Part shown: one piece after another, positions 46,132-55,088 of the stretch
Numbering within the stretch: position 1 is the stretch's first letter
How the letters are laid out: every line of letters starts with the position of its first letter
NCBI GenBank assembly: GCA_947564265.1
Contig: CANOBK010000001.1
Location: 124,001-188,000, forward strand
Source: an uncultured Caryophanales bacterium
GTDB lineage: Bacteria > Bacillota_I > Bacilli_A > RF39 > UBA660
Direction: 5' to 3'
DNA: 64,000 nt
Program-made: the position numbers and the translations under genes
The notes under the pieces: generated by a model
Told to the model about the DNA's origin: nothing
Seen by the model: the letters and a program-made list of their open reading frames with translations, nothing else
Database searches by the model: none

Positions 46132-47007
46132 TTAATTCTCTTTCCTATGAATTGATTCTAAAACGGCATCAATTGTCCTTTGGAAGTTTACATAATCTGT
46201 TTCAAACCAATGGACTGAAAATTGATGATGAAAGAACGTATATTGCCTTTTCGCATAGTGTCTAGAATTCTTCTTAATTTCTGAAATTGCTTCTTCCTTT
46301 GTGCATTTTCCCTCAAAATAATGATAGAGCTCTTTATACCCAATTCCAGTTTGAATTGCCTTACTATAAATTTTTTGCCTATAAAGTTCTTCTACTTCTT
46401 CAAGTAATCCATCTTCTACCATTTGATCTACTCTAGCATCTATTTTTTCATACAACGTTTTCCGATCTGTCGTTAATCCAATCATGTAGAATTCATAGAT
46501 TGGCTCGCTCTTTTTTTCAATTTCGGTTTCCCCGTTTCTATAACGATTGAGTAGACGAACTAATCGCTTACGATTGTTTGGATGAACAGACACTTGATCC
46601 GTATAAGTATGAATTTGTTTCAGTAATTCTTCATTACTTAGTTCTTCAAATGATTCTTGTGTTCCTTCTTCTTGAAATTGATAATCGTACAAACAAGCCC
46701 GTATATAGAGTCCTGTTCCTCCTACTAAAATGACATTCTTTCCTCGACTAGTAATCTCTTTTATTTTTTTTCGTGCATCTTTTTGATAATCATACACGGT
46801 ATACGTTTTAGAAACATTGACGATATCAAACAGATAATGAGGAACTCCCTCTTTTTCTTCTTCTCTCACCTTTGCAGTACCAATATCTAATCCCTTATAT
46901 ACCTGCATACTATCGGCATTGATAATTTCTGCATTTAATTTCTTTGCAAGGGCAACACTTAGTTTCGTTTTTCCTACACCAGTAGGACCTACAATTACAT
47001 AAATCAT
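46132..47007 (-). CDS. miaA: tRNA dimethylallyltransferase
   Basis: Adds a dimethylallyl group to A37 of tRNAs reading UNN codons. The P-loop is GPTGVGKTKLS at the N-terminus. NADSMQVYKGLDIGTAK and the GGTGLYIRAC phrase are diagnostic. The length of 291 residues is normal. It is last in a uvrC-unknown-mutL-miaA unit; mutL is 12 bases away. Confidence 0.96.
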   Translation of the reverse strand: MIYVIVGPTGVGKTKLSVALAKKLNAEIINADSMQVYKGLDIGTAKVREEEKEGVPHYLFDIVNVSKTYTVYDYQKDARKKIKEITSRGKNVILVGGTGLYIRACLYDYQFQEEGTQESFEELSNEELLKQIHTYTDQVSVHPNNRKRLVRLLNRYRNGETEIEKKSEPIYEFYMIGLTTDRKTLYEKIDARVDQMVEDGLLEEVEELYRQKIYSKAIQTGIGYKELYHYFEGKCTKEEAISEIKKNSRHYAKRQYTFFHHQFSVHWFETDYVNFQRTIDAVLESIHRKEN

Positions 47008-47019
47008 TTTCTACTCCTA

Positions 47020-48837
47020 TTACATAGATCTCTTAAATAACTTTTCTAAATCATATTTTGAATATGTGATAATGGTAGGACGTCCATGAGGGCAAGTAAA
47101 CGGATTTTCACAATTTCTTAAACGTTCTAATAAAACTTCCATGTCTTCTTTTGTAATATGATCATTCGCCTTAATCGATGCTTTACACGCAACTGTTGCT
47201 GCAACACGATGAACAAAACGTTCCATATCAAACGATTCCTTTTCGATAATAATTTCTATTATTTTTTGAATTGCGCGCTCTTCATTTCCTTTTGGAAGCC
47301 AAATAGGAACAGTACGAATGGCGATTGTTTGAAGTCCGAATTCCTCAAAAACAAATCCCATTTTTGTGAGTAACTCAAAGTTTTCTTTTAAAATCAAATA
47401 CTCATTGGTAGGAAATTCCAATGTGATTGGAATTAATAAATCCATTTGGACAGGATTGGGATTACTTAATTGTTCTAGATAATATTCATAATTGATACGT
47501 TCATTCGCAGCATGTTGATCGATTAAGAACATTCCATCCTCATTTTCTGCGATAACATAGGTTCCATGAACCAGTCCGACTGGATACATCTGCTTAATTC
47601 TAGCTTCTTTTTTCTGTGGTAAAGATTTCTCTTCCTTTTCCTCTTGATTGAAATTGGTAGTTAGCGGACGATTCTCTTCTTGAACTTCATAAGAAGGATT
47701 TTGTTCAAGATTTAAAGTCATCTTTTCAAAGGCCTGAAACTCCTCTTCTTTCTTTTTTGCATCAAATTCCTCTTGTCTTGTTGGCGCATAATTCGTACTT
47801 ATTTTTGTTTCTAGGCCTTCTACTGTCGTTTCTAAGGAAGCATCGGGAATTAGAGTTAACCGTTCCAGTTCCTTCTTTATCACTGCTTGAATCAATTCTT
47901 TTAAAGTATCCATTTTAGAAAACTTAATATCCATTTTCGTTGGGTGTACATTCACATCGATTAAAATTGGATCGACATCAATCTTTAAAACGACAATCGG
48001 ATACTTGTCTGGTGGCATATATGTATGATAACTATCCGTAATCATTCGGATAATTTCATTGTTTTTAATATAACGTCCATTAATTAAAAGTGTAATGGCG
48101 TTTTTATTACTCTTCTGAATTTCTGGATAAGAAATATAACCAGAGATTTCATAGTCATCATTCTCACCCTGAATTTCAATCATTTTTTTTGTTACAGATA
48201 ATCCGTAAATATCATGAATCACTTTTAATAAGCGACCACTTCCATCCGTATTTAATAGTACTTTTTGATTATTAGTCAGTACAAATTTAATTTCTGGATA
48301 AGAAAGCGCCATTTTGTGAACATATTCTGTGATATAAGAAAGTTCCGTATAAAGATTTTTTAAATATTTGAGTCGAACTGGAGTATTGTAAAACAAGTCT
48401 TTAACTAAAATACTCGTTCCTTGTCTGAGTTCCCCACTCTCTACAGAGAGAAAATTTCCTCCTGAAATATGAAGTTCCGTTCCACTTTCCCCATTACTCG
48501 TTTTTAATGTGACATCAGAAACACTGGCAATGGAAGGAAGTGCCTCTCCGCGGAATCCTAAACTATCAATGTGAAACAAGTCATCGATCTGTTTTAATTT
48601 ACTTGTTGCATGTCTCGAAAACGCAAGCTCTGCATCTTCTCGGTCCATCCCGATTCCATCATCTGTTACCTTGATTTCTTTCACTCCAGAATCAATCAAA
48701 TCGATATGAATCTCCTTGCTTTTTGCATCAATCGCATTCTCAACAAGTTCTTTAACTACATTCATACAACGTTCTACGACTTCTCCTGCGGCAATTTTAT
48801 TTGCGAGGACTTCATCCATGACTTGAATCTTACTCAT
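47020..48837 (-). CDS. mutL: DNA mismatch repair protein MutL
   Basis: Matchmaker ATPase and latent endonuclease. The GHKL ATPase part has ENAIDA, DDGIGM and GFRGEAL. The C-terminal part carries DQHAANERINYE, the metal-binding endonuclease motif, and CPHGRP, so this is the nicking type found in bacteria without MutH. ATG 48837 is preferred, GGTGAAGG lying just before it; the frame runs back to a TTG at 48849. It is 605 residues long and co-transcribed with miaA. Confidence 0.96.
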   Translation of the reverse strand: MSKIQVMDEVLANKIAAGEVVERCMNVVKELVENAIDAKSKEIHIDLIDSGVKEIKVTDDGIGMDREDAELAFSRHATSKLKQIDDLFHIDSLGFRGEALPSIASVSDVTLKTSNGESGTELHISGGNFLSVESGELRQGTSILVKDLFYNTPVRLKYLKNLYTELSYITEYVHKMALSYPEIKFVLTNNQKVLLNTDGSGRLLKVIHDIYGLSVTKKMIEIQGENDDYEISGYISYPEIQKSNKNAITLLINGRYIKNNEIIRMITDSYHTYMPPDKYPIVVLKIDVDPILIDVNVHPTKMDIKFSKMDTLKELIQAVIKKELERLTLIPDASLETTVEGLETKISTNYAPTRQEEFDAKKKEEEFQAFEKMTLNLEQNPSYEVQEENRPLTTNFNQEEKEEKSLPQKKEARIKQMYPVGLVHGTYVIAENEDGMFLIDQHAANERINYEYYLEQLSNPNPVQMDLLIPITLEFPTNEYLILKENFELLTKMGFVFEEFGLQTIAIRTVPIWLPKGNEERAIQKIIEIIIEKESFDMERFVHRVAATVACKASIKANDHITKEDMEVLLERLRNCENPFTCPHGRPTIITYSKYDLEKLFKRSM

Positions 48838-48867
48838 TACCTTCACCAACTCTACTAATTTTTTATT

Positions 48868-49413
48868 TTATTCATTTTCATTTAATTTTATCATTACCTT
48901 ATCAGATTCATTTGCAATCGCATATTCCCAGTTTGCTGCAATTAGTTCTAATAATTGATTCATATCTTCACTTGTATAACTATCATACACCATATCATAA
49001 GTAATTAAGTATGGAGCAATATTCGCATACTTTAAAACAGAATTTGAACTTAACGAAAATGAAAGAGACTTGTCTGTTTGAATATCATAACAGCCTAGCG
49101 AACCAAACACAGTATCTTTATTATCTACAATAAACAACCTACTACTTCCATTCGTAAGTTCTTTTTCTACTAAATACCATCCCGCAACTTCATCATATTT
49201 TACTCTACCTTTTGCTTCTATTTTTCCATCATCTGTTGCCTCATAAACAAAGGATTTCTTTGGTCTATCTGGATCTCTTGCCCAACTGATCGCTAAAGAA
49301 CCACCTACTAGTAGAGGTAAAAGAACGCTACCAGCAATTCCAATCGAGATATTTTTTACTTTCGGTTTCTTTTCTTCTTTTGAAACGACTTCTTCTTGTT
49401 TCTCTTCTTCCAT
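48868..49413 (-). CDS. Hypothetical membrane-anchored protein between uvrC and mutL
   Basis: 181 residues: an acidic/basic cytoplasmic N-terminus, one membrane span at about 22-43 with a Gly-rich segment, then a mixed alpha/beta outer or soluble domain with no known motif. No family recognised. It lies about 30 bases from uvrC and from mutL, so it is inside the repair operon. The ATG at 49413 has AAGGAG nine bases upstream. Confidence 0.6.
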   Translation of the reverse strand: MEEEKQEEVVSKEEKKPKVKNISIGIAGSVLLPLLVGGSLAISWARDPDRPKKSFVYEATDDGKIEAKGRVKYDEVAGWYLVEKELTNGSSRLFIVDNKDTVFGSLGCYDIQTDKSLSFSLSSNSVLKYANIAPYLITYDMVYDSYTSEDMNQLLELIAANWEYAIANESDKVMIKLNENE

Positions 49414-49443
49414 AGAATTCATCTCCTTATGCGCTGTATTGTA

Positions 49444-51222
49444 TCATAATTTCTTTAAATAGTCCATAAATTTCAAGGCTACATCGTGAGTTAATACCGT
49501 TTCTAATTCCTCTAACGAAGCCTCTTTCATCTTTTTTAAAGAACCAAATTTCTTCAAAAGTTCTTTTCTTCTAACTTCACCAATTCCAGGAGCCATATCA
49601 AGTAAGGACGCTAGGGATCCCTTACTCCGCATCGTTCTGTGATAGGTAATCGCATATCGATGGACTTCTTCTTGAATCTTATTTAGAAAGATAAATAAAT
49701 TACTGTCCTTATTCACTTCAATCTCTTGTAAATCACTATTTACTAAAACACTCGTTTTGTGTTTGTCATTTTTCTTTAATCCGCAAATAGGAATCTGCAA
49801 GTGTAACTCATCTAAGACTTCTTTCGCAGCTGAAATTTGTAATTCTCCTCCATCGACAATAATTAAATCAGGAGCTTTATTTTCTTCCATTAATACTTTA
49901 AAATAGCGTCGATAAATGACCTCTTTCATCGCACTTAGATCATCTTTCACTTCTGTTTGTATTTTAAACTTCCGATATTCATTTTTATTGGGTTCGAAAT
50001 GATCAAAAACAACCATTCCTGCGACATAGAATGTTCCAAATAAATGAGAGTTATCAAAGGTTTCAATTCTTTTTAAAGAAGAAAGTCCTAATAATTCTTG
50101 TAATTCCTTTTCTGCTTCTAGTCGATTTGTTTCATCTTTCTTAATATTCTCATAACGTTCATTTAAGAAGATTTTTGCGTTGTCACTGGCAAGTTCTACT
50201 AGCTTCTTAATATCTCCTCTTTGTGGGATAGAGGTCTTTACCTGTAAATATTCTCCCAACAAATTACCATCTACAACACTAGGTAAAATAATTTCTTTTG
50301 GTAATAGATTATTTTTTTCATAGAAGTGGATGATATAAGAAAGAAGTTCTTCAGAAACATTTCCCATCGATGTAAAGATATCCTGATGTTTTCCAAAAAG
50401 GAGGCCTTCTCTAATATAAAAAGTTACTACTGATAAATAATTATTATCCTGATAATAACCAAATACATCAAAGTTATAGTTTTTATTTAGATCAATTTTC
50501 TGCCTCGTCAGGGTAACCTCAATATCATGAAGCATTTCCTTGAGTTCAATTGCCTTTTCAAAATTTAAAGCATCACTGGCTTTTTGCATCTCACTCTCTA
50601 GTTTCTTTACTAAGAAGTCACTATTTCCCTTCAAAAAAGAAGTAATTTCTGAAACCATCGTCTCTAATTTTTCTGATTCTGGTTGTTTCTCACAATACCC
50701 TAAACATTCCCCAATATGATAATATAAACAAACCTCTTTTTTTAAATTCTCACATTTCCGAAGTGGATACACCCTATGAAGCATATTGACTGTCTTTCTA
50801 GCTGCCGTCACATTCGGATAAGGACCAAACAGCTTACTTTTATGTTTTTTTCGATTTACATTACGAACAATCTTTAATCTTGGATATTTTTCATTGGTTA
50901 GTTCAATATACGGATAACTCTTATCATCTTTTAAAAGAATGTTATATTTTGGATCATACTTCTTAATTAGTGTAATTTCTAAAATCAAAGATTCTAGTTC
51001 CGTTGAAGTCACAATATATTCAAAATCAACGATATCCGCAACTAACATTGCTGTTTTTCCTGTTACCGTTCCTGTAAAATAGCTTTTTAAACGATTTTTT
51101 AAATTTTTTGCCTTTCCTACATAAATAATGATTCCATCTTTGTTTTTCATTTGATAACTTCCTGGTTTTGTAGGCACTAATTTTAACTTTTCTTTGATAT
51201 AGTTTTTAACCTCTTCACTCAA
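49444..51222 (-). CDS. uvrC: Excinuclease ABC subunit C
   Basis: Endonuclease that cuts on both sides of a lesion with UvrAB. GIY-YIG domain at the N-terminus (GSYQMK...IIYVGKAKNL), a Cys cluster with CLYYHIGECLGYC, UVR segment FEKAIELKE, the RNase H-like domain with ETFDNSH and DLIIVDGG, and a C-terminal helix-hairpin-helix with APGIGEVRRKELL. 592 residues. The start is a TTG at 51222 with AGGAGGGG upstream. A TATAAT-type extended -10 lies about 45 bases before it. Confidence 0.97.
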   Translation of the reverse strand: MSEEVKNYIKEKLKLVPTKPGSYQMKNKDGIIIYVGKAKNLKNRLKSYFTGTVTGKTAMLVADIVDFEYIVTSTELESLILEITLIKKYDPKYNILLKDDKSYPYIELTNEKYPRLKIVRNVNRKKHKSKLFGPYPNVTAARKTVNMLHRVYPLRKCENLKKEVCLYYHIGECLGYCEKQPESEKLETMVSEITSFLKGNSDFLVKKLESEMQKASDALNFEKAIELKEMLHDIEVTLTRQKIDLNKNYNFDVFGYYQDNNYLSVVTFYIREGLLFGKHQDIFTSMGNVSEELLSYIIHFYEKNNLLPKEIILPSVVDGNLLGEYLQVKTSIPQRGDIKKLVELASDNAKIFLNERYENIKKDETNRLEAEKELQELLGLSSLKRIETFDNSHLFGTFYVAGMVVFDHFEPNKNEYRKFKIQTEVKDDLSAMKEVIYRRYFKVLMEENKAPDLIIVDGGELQISAAKEVLDELHLQIPICGLKKNDKHKTSVLVNSDLQEIEVNKDSNLFIFLNKIQEEVHRYAITYHRTMRSKGSLASLLDMAPGIGEVRRKELLKKFGSLKKMKEASLEELETVLTHDVALKFMDYLKKL

Positions 51223-51261
51223 AGGTACCCCTCCTCTCCGATTAATACTTAAACTAGCTTT

Positions 51262-51270
51262 ATTATATCA
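51262..51270 (-). promoter_or_regulatory. Extended -10 promoter of the uvrC operon
   Basis: Minus strand TGATATAAT, an extended -10, about 40 bases before the TTG start. No good -35 is visible. Confidence 0.5.
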
Positions 51271-51359
51271 CGAACCAAGAATGAAAAAAAGAGACAAAAC
51301 AGAAGAAAAAGAAGCGTGAAAGTTCAAACATTTACATAAAATGAATTAGGAGGAAACCT

Positions 51360-52670
51360 ATGTCTAAAAAAATAAAGTTAATCATTAGTTTATGTTTTTT
51401 AATAATTCTAGGAATTAGCTATTTCTTAGTAACTCGAAAACAAGAAAGATTGTATCAAGTAGAAACAAATATTATGGAAACTTCTTCCTATGTAGAAAGT
51501 GTTACCTCCATCATTACAAATAGTACCAAACTCAATCATATTTTAAAGAAACACATCGAGGAACAAAAAATATTTTTTTATGATTCTATTAAAAATACAA
51601 GTCACGTTTTTCTAATCGATCGTGATGAATTAAACATTGATTATAAATTTGAACTTTTAGATAACAAGACTTGGAGTGTCTCCCTTATGACTTCTATGAC
51701 TGGTCCTTCTTTTACTTATCCTTATTATCGCATGGATTGTTGGACTTGGGATGTCAAAGAAAAAAAGGAATTAAACATTGAGAGTATCGTTCCCCCTACT
51801 CTAGACTTTTCTTCCATTCAGACACAAGTATTTGAAGAAATAAAAAAAGAGTGTGCTTCTTGTCTCTCCGAAAAATCATTTACCAAAATATTTACAGAGG
51901 AATTTAAAACATTTGAGATTAACGAAACTGGCGTTACCTTTTATTTCAACCCCTTTCTATTTGAAGATGATTATTATGATATTATTCCGATTTCTTTAGA
52001 AATTAATCATTTAGCTCTTTCCAAGGAGGGAAAGAAGAAGGAAGAAACAGTTACGAAAGTCCCCCATTCTCGAATTATTGATCCTGAAAAACCTGTAGTT
52101 GCGTTAACTTTTGATGATGGTCCTAGTCAATATACTGAGAAAATCATTAGAGTTCTTGAGGAACACGAAGTAAATGCTACTTTCTTTATCCTTGGAAATA
52201 AGGTCGTTGCCTATCAGGACATTCTAAAAAGGAGTGTTCAAAATGGAAATGAATTAGGAAATCATTCCTATAATCACAAATGGCTTAGTCAACTTTCTAC
52301 GGGAGAACTCGTCGATCAAATCGATAAAACACAAAAGATCATTCAAGAAAGAATTGGGTATACACCACGATATCTTCGACCAACCTATGGTTCTGTTACG
52401 AATCGTGTTCGAAACAATACAAATTTAGAAATTGCTCTTTGGACTGTTGATACAAGGGATTGGAAAATTCATAATATCGATCGAATTGTAGAACGCGCGA
52501 CAAAAAACATTGAAGATGGAGATATTATTTTGATGCATGATATTTATGAGCGCAGTATGGAGGCTCTAAAGGAAATTATTCCAGAACTTAAAAAGCGAGG
52601 GTTCCAGTTCGTAACTATCAGTGAATTAGAGGAAGTAAAAAAACTTAGAAAGCTACAAAATGAAAATTAG
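51360..52670 (+). CDS. Polysaccharide deacetylase with PdaC-like N-terminal region
   Basis: A membrane-anchored (span at about 6-24) peptidoglycan or related polysaccharide deacetylase. An N-terminal region of about 210 residues resembles the DUF3298/DUF4163-type part of B. subtilis PdaC; then comes the NodB domain with motifs TFDDGP, HSYNH, RPTYG...R, DTRDW and ILMHD, all intact. These hold the metal site (Asp-His-His) and catalytic Asp/His. A strong AGGAGG precedes the ATG. It could modify the cell wall or spore cortex, giving lysozyme resistance; the exact substrate is unknown. Confidence 0.88.
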   Translation: MSKKIKLIISLCFLIILGISYFLVTRKQERLYQVETNIMETSSYVESVTSIITNSTKLNHILKKHIEEQKIFFYDSIKNTSHVFLIDRDELNIDYKFELLDNKTWSVSLMTSMTGPSFTYPYYRMDCWTWDVKEKKELNIESIVPPTLDFSSIQTQVFEEIKKECASCLSEKSFTKIFTEEFKTFEINETGVTFYFNPFLFEDDYYDIIPISLEINHLALSKEGKKKEETVTKVPHSRIIDPEKPVVALTFDDGPSQYTEKIIRVLEEHEVNATFFILGNKVVAYQDILKRSVQNGNELGNHSYNHKWLSQLSTGELVDQIDKTQKIIQERIGYTPRYLRPTYGSVTNRVRNNTNLEIALWTVDTRDWKIHNIDRIVERATKNIEDGDIILMHDIYERSMEALKEIIPELKKRGFQFVTISELEEVKKLRKLQNEN

Positions 52671-52704
52671 TTATCTAGTTCTAGGTGGCTCAACCAAATT
52701 TTCC

Positions 52705-52733
52705 TTGACTTTCCTTAACAAATATGATATTAT
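52705..52733 (+). promoter_or_regulatory. Promoter of the coiled-coil lipoprotein
   Basis: TTGACT (52705-52710), 17-base spacer, TATTAT (52728-52733), about 20 bases ahead of the ribosome binding site AGAGGGG. Confidence 0.75.
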
Positions 52734-52759
52734 ATAGCACCAAGAAAGAGGGGAATATT

Positions 52760-53557
52760 ATGAAAAGGTTAAGATATAATCCAAAAGTAACGATTGCCGC
52801 AATAGTATCCGCTATTTCTATTGTTACTACTGGATGTGGTGCTACTATTTCTGATAAAGAGGAACTAGAACAAGCAATTGAAAGTTTAGAACATGCTAGA
52901 GATGGACTGGAAAACATGAATAGCGTTCTAGAGTCTACACAAACTCAATTAGAGGAAGATATTCAAAGCTTAAAAGAACAAAAACAAGCACTGACAGAGG
53001 AAGTAAAACAACTAGAGGGAGAAAAAGATGCGATAGAAGCGAGAATTGATTTTCTCCAAAACCAAGAATTTGATATTGACAACCTATACGTAGTAAACTA
53101 CTCCGTTCTTTATGGAGAAAATGATTATTATCAAGCAAAACCGTATTATCAAATTGCAACTAGAGAAAGTATTGAACAAATCGCAGAAGAATGTCCTTAT
53201 CTAGCAGAGGGTGAAGACATTAATTATTGTATTAAGAAAGTTTTTAAGACGATAGAAAATACTGGTGATTACATTTTCTATGAGTCGCACATTATTGGTG
53301 CAGATCCAGAAACTAATGAAACCTATATTAGCGTATTAAGTAATAAAAAAAGCACTAGCGTAAATAGTATAGAAGCATTGGATCAAACAATGTTAATCTT
53401 AGAAAGTTTTATGGTACCACTATTTGATGTAATTCAGCAAAAGGATTACGCAGAGGTACTTACAAGAGAACAATTAATGGCAATCACAGAGGAAATGAAC
53501 CAAGGGGATTATTTTGACAGTTCTAATCAATTAATTACGAAACGTTCTCAACAATAG
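52760..53557 (+). CDS. Coiled-coil lipoprotein of unknown function
   Basis: A signal sequence with lipobox TTGC (Cys about 25) anchors it outside the membrane. Residues about 32-95 are a continuous heptad-rich coiled coil, followed by a domain of about 150 residues with no recognised fold. The architecture of lipobox, coiled coil, then globular domain resembles the two LRR lipoproteins at 1.9-4.4 kb, without repeats. The ATG at 52760 is preferred because the AGAGGGG site directly precedes it. Confidence 0.75.
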   Translation: MKRLRYNPKVTIAAIVSAISIVTTGCGATISDKEELEQAIESLEHARDGLENMNSVLESTQTQLEEDIQSLKEQKQALTEEVKQLEGEKDAIEARIDFLQNQEFDIDNLYVVNYSVLYGENDYYQAKPYYQIATRESIEQIAEECPYLAEGEDINYCIKKVFKTIENTGDYIFYESHIIGADPETNETYISVLSNKKSTSVNSIEALDQTMLILESFMVPLFDVIQQKDYAEVLTREQLMAITEEMNQGDYFDSSNQLITKRSQQ

Positions 53558-53587
53558 AAAAGAGATTTCAAAACCGAAATCTCTTTT
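53558..53587. terminator. Bidirectional terminator between lipoprotein and AI-2E-type gene
   Basis: AAAAGAGATTTC pairs exactly with GAAATCTCTTTT around a six-base loop, flanked by A- and T-runs. It ends both convergent genes. Confidence 0.92.
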
Positions 53588-54649
53588 TTAATCTTTAACT
53601 CCTTTTACATCTTGAATTTTCTCTATGATATCATCATCAAAGAATTGCCAAGTGCATTTGATAATAATATAAGCTGGAAGTCCCATCATGATTCCAAGAA
53701 TTCCAAAGAATCTACTAAAGAACCCCATACTGATAATTACTAGAACTGGATTTACATTGTTTGTTTTTCCATAAATATGAGGTGAAATCAAATATCCATC
53801 GACATTTGGGAAAATTAGAGTAATAATCAAGGTTGCAAGGCTCAACTTCCAAGAAATCGCAGTTGCTGTAATTACGGCGATAATATTGGTAATAATTCCT
53901 CCAAAATAAGGGATAACTGTTGTAAAACATGCGAGAAGTCCTAATAACAACCAGTTAGGATGCCCTACGATTCGAAATAAAATAGAATACTCGAAGAATT
54001 GAATAATCATAAAAATAGCAAGTCCATGTAGATAATTTCCAATTTCAACATCTAATTGTTTCAAATAACGATAAGCCTTTTTACTGTGCTTTCTTAAAAA
54101 TTTCTTTACAAAAGAACGAATCTTTTCCATATCGACTAATAAATAAATTCCAACAATGAAGATAATCATTAAATTTGTTAGGAAATTTACGCTTTTTCCT
54201 AGAATATCAATGGTTCCAGTAGAAATATAAGTTCCCAGATCTTTAACTAAGCCATTTAAAGATTCTAGAATAGTATTTTCCAGTCCACCTAACTCTAAAT
54301 CAAACTTTCCGTTGAAATTATTAATTACATCATTTACAAGTTTCGTAAAGGAAATCAACTGTTCATAAACGACAGGAACTGTAATCCAAACAAGTCCAAC
54401 AATAATTAATAAAACAATCAGTACAACTGATAGGAGGGCAATTGGGCGCCTAACTCCCTTATCTTCTAATTTCTTAACAAACGGACGTAAGATATAAGCA
54501 AATATAAATGCGATAATAAATGGCATCATAATACTAAAAATCTTACGGATAAAACCACCCCAATAACCAGAAGTAATTAAAATTAAGTAAAAAATCAAAA
54601 GGCACAATAATATATTGACCAACTTATAGTTAATATGTTCTTTCTTCAT
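53588..54649 (-). CDS. AI-2E family membrane protein (PerM/YtvI-type)
   Basis: 353 residues with about seven spans and the family's central phrase region (IPYFGGIITNI, NPVLVIISMGFFSRFFGILGIMMGLP). The family includes quorum-signal exporters, YtvI of sporulating Bacilli, and ion antiporters; which one this is cannot be told. It is downstream of dtd (4-base gap), in the rel-dtd unit. Confidence 0.8.
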   Translation of the reverse strand: MKKEHINYKLVNILLCLLIFYLILITSGYWGGFIRKIFSIMMPFIIAFIFAYILRPFVKKLEDKGVRRPIALLSVVLIVLLIIVGLVWITVPVVYEQLISFTKLVNDVINNFNGKFDLELGGLENTILESLNGLVKDLGTYISTGTIDILGKSVNFLTNLMIIFIVGIYLLVDMEKIRSFVKKFLRKHSKKAYRYLKQLDVEIGNYLHGLAIFMIIQFFEYSILFRIVGHPNWLLLGLLACFTTVIPYFGGIITNIIAVITATAISWKLSLATLIITLIFPNVDGYLISPHIYGKTNNVNPVLVIISMGFFSRFFGILGIMMGLPAYIIIKCTWQFFDDDIIEKIQDVKGVKD

Positions 54650-54653
54650 ATTC

Positions 54654-55088
54654 TCACCTCTCTAATAAAATAGTAACTGGTCCATCATTAATCAAACTAA
54701 TTTTCATATCAGCCCCAAATTTGCCAGTTGCAACAGAAATCGATTCTGATAATTTTTGATTCCATAAATGATAAAGTTCTTCTGCTTTTTCTCCATTTAA
54801 AGCTTGAATATAACTAGGACGATTTCCTTTTTTAGTATCGCCGTATAATGTGAATTGTGAAATTGATAAAATTTCTCCTCCTACTTCTAAGATGCTTCGA
54901 TTCATCACGCCATTCTCATCTTCAAAGATACGTAAGTTTAATACTTTTCGGGTCAACCATTCGATTGTCTCCATTGTATCACCTTCTGTGAAACCTGTCA
55001 AAAGTACCAATCCCTTGGAAATTTGTCCTATCACTTCCCCACCTACCTGACAAGAGGCTTCTAAACTTCGTTGTACTACAACTCTCAT
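54654..55088 (-). CDS. dtd: D-aminoacyl-tRNA deacylase
   Basis: Removes D-amino acids from mischarged tRNA. The signature SQFTLYGDTKKGNRPS and the closing NDGPVTILLE (Gly-Pro motif) are clear. 144 residues. The ATG shares a base with the stop of rel (TAATG), so translation is coupled. Confidence 0.97.
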   Translation of the reverse strand: MRVVVQRSLEASCQVGGEVIGQISKGLVLLTGFTEGDTMETIEWLTRKVLNLRIFEDENGVMNRSILEVGGEILSISQFTLYGDTKKGNRPSYIQALNGEKAEELYHLWNQKLSESISVATGKFGADMKISLINDGPVTILLER

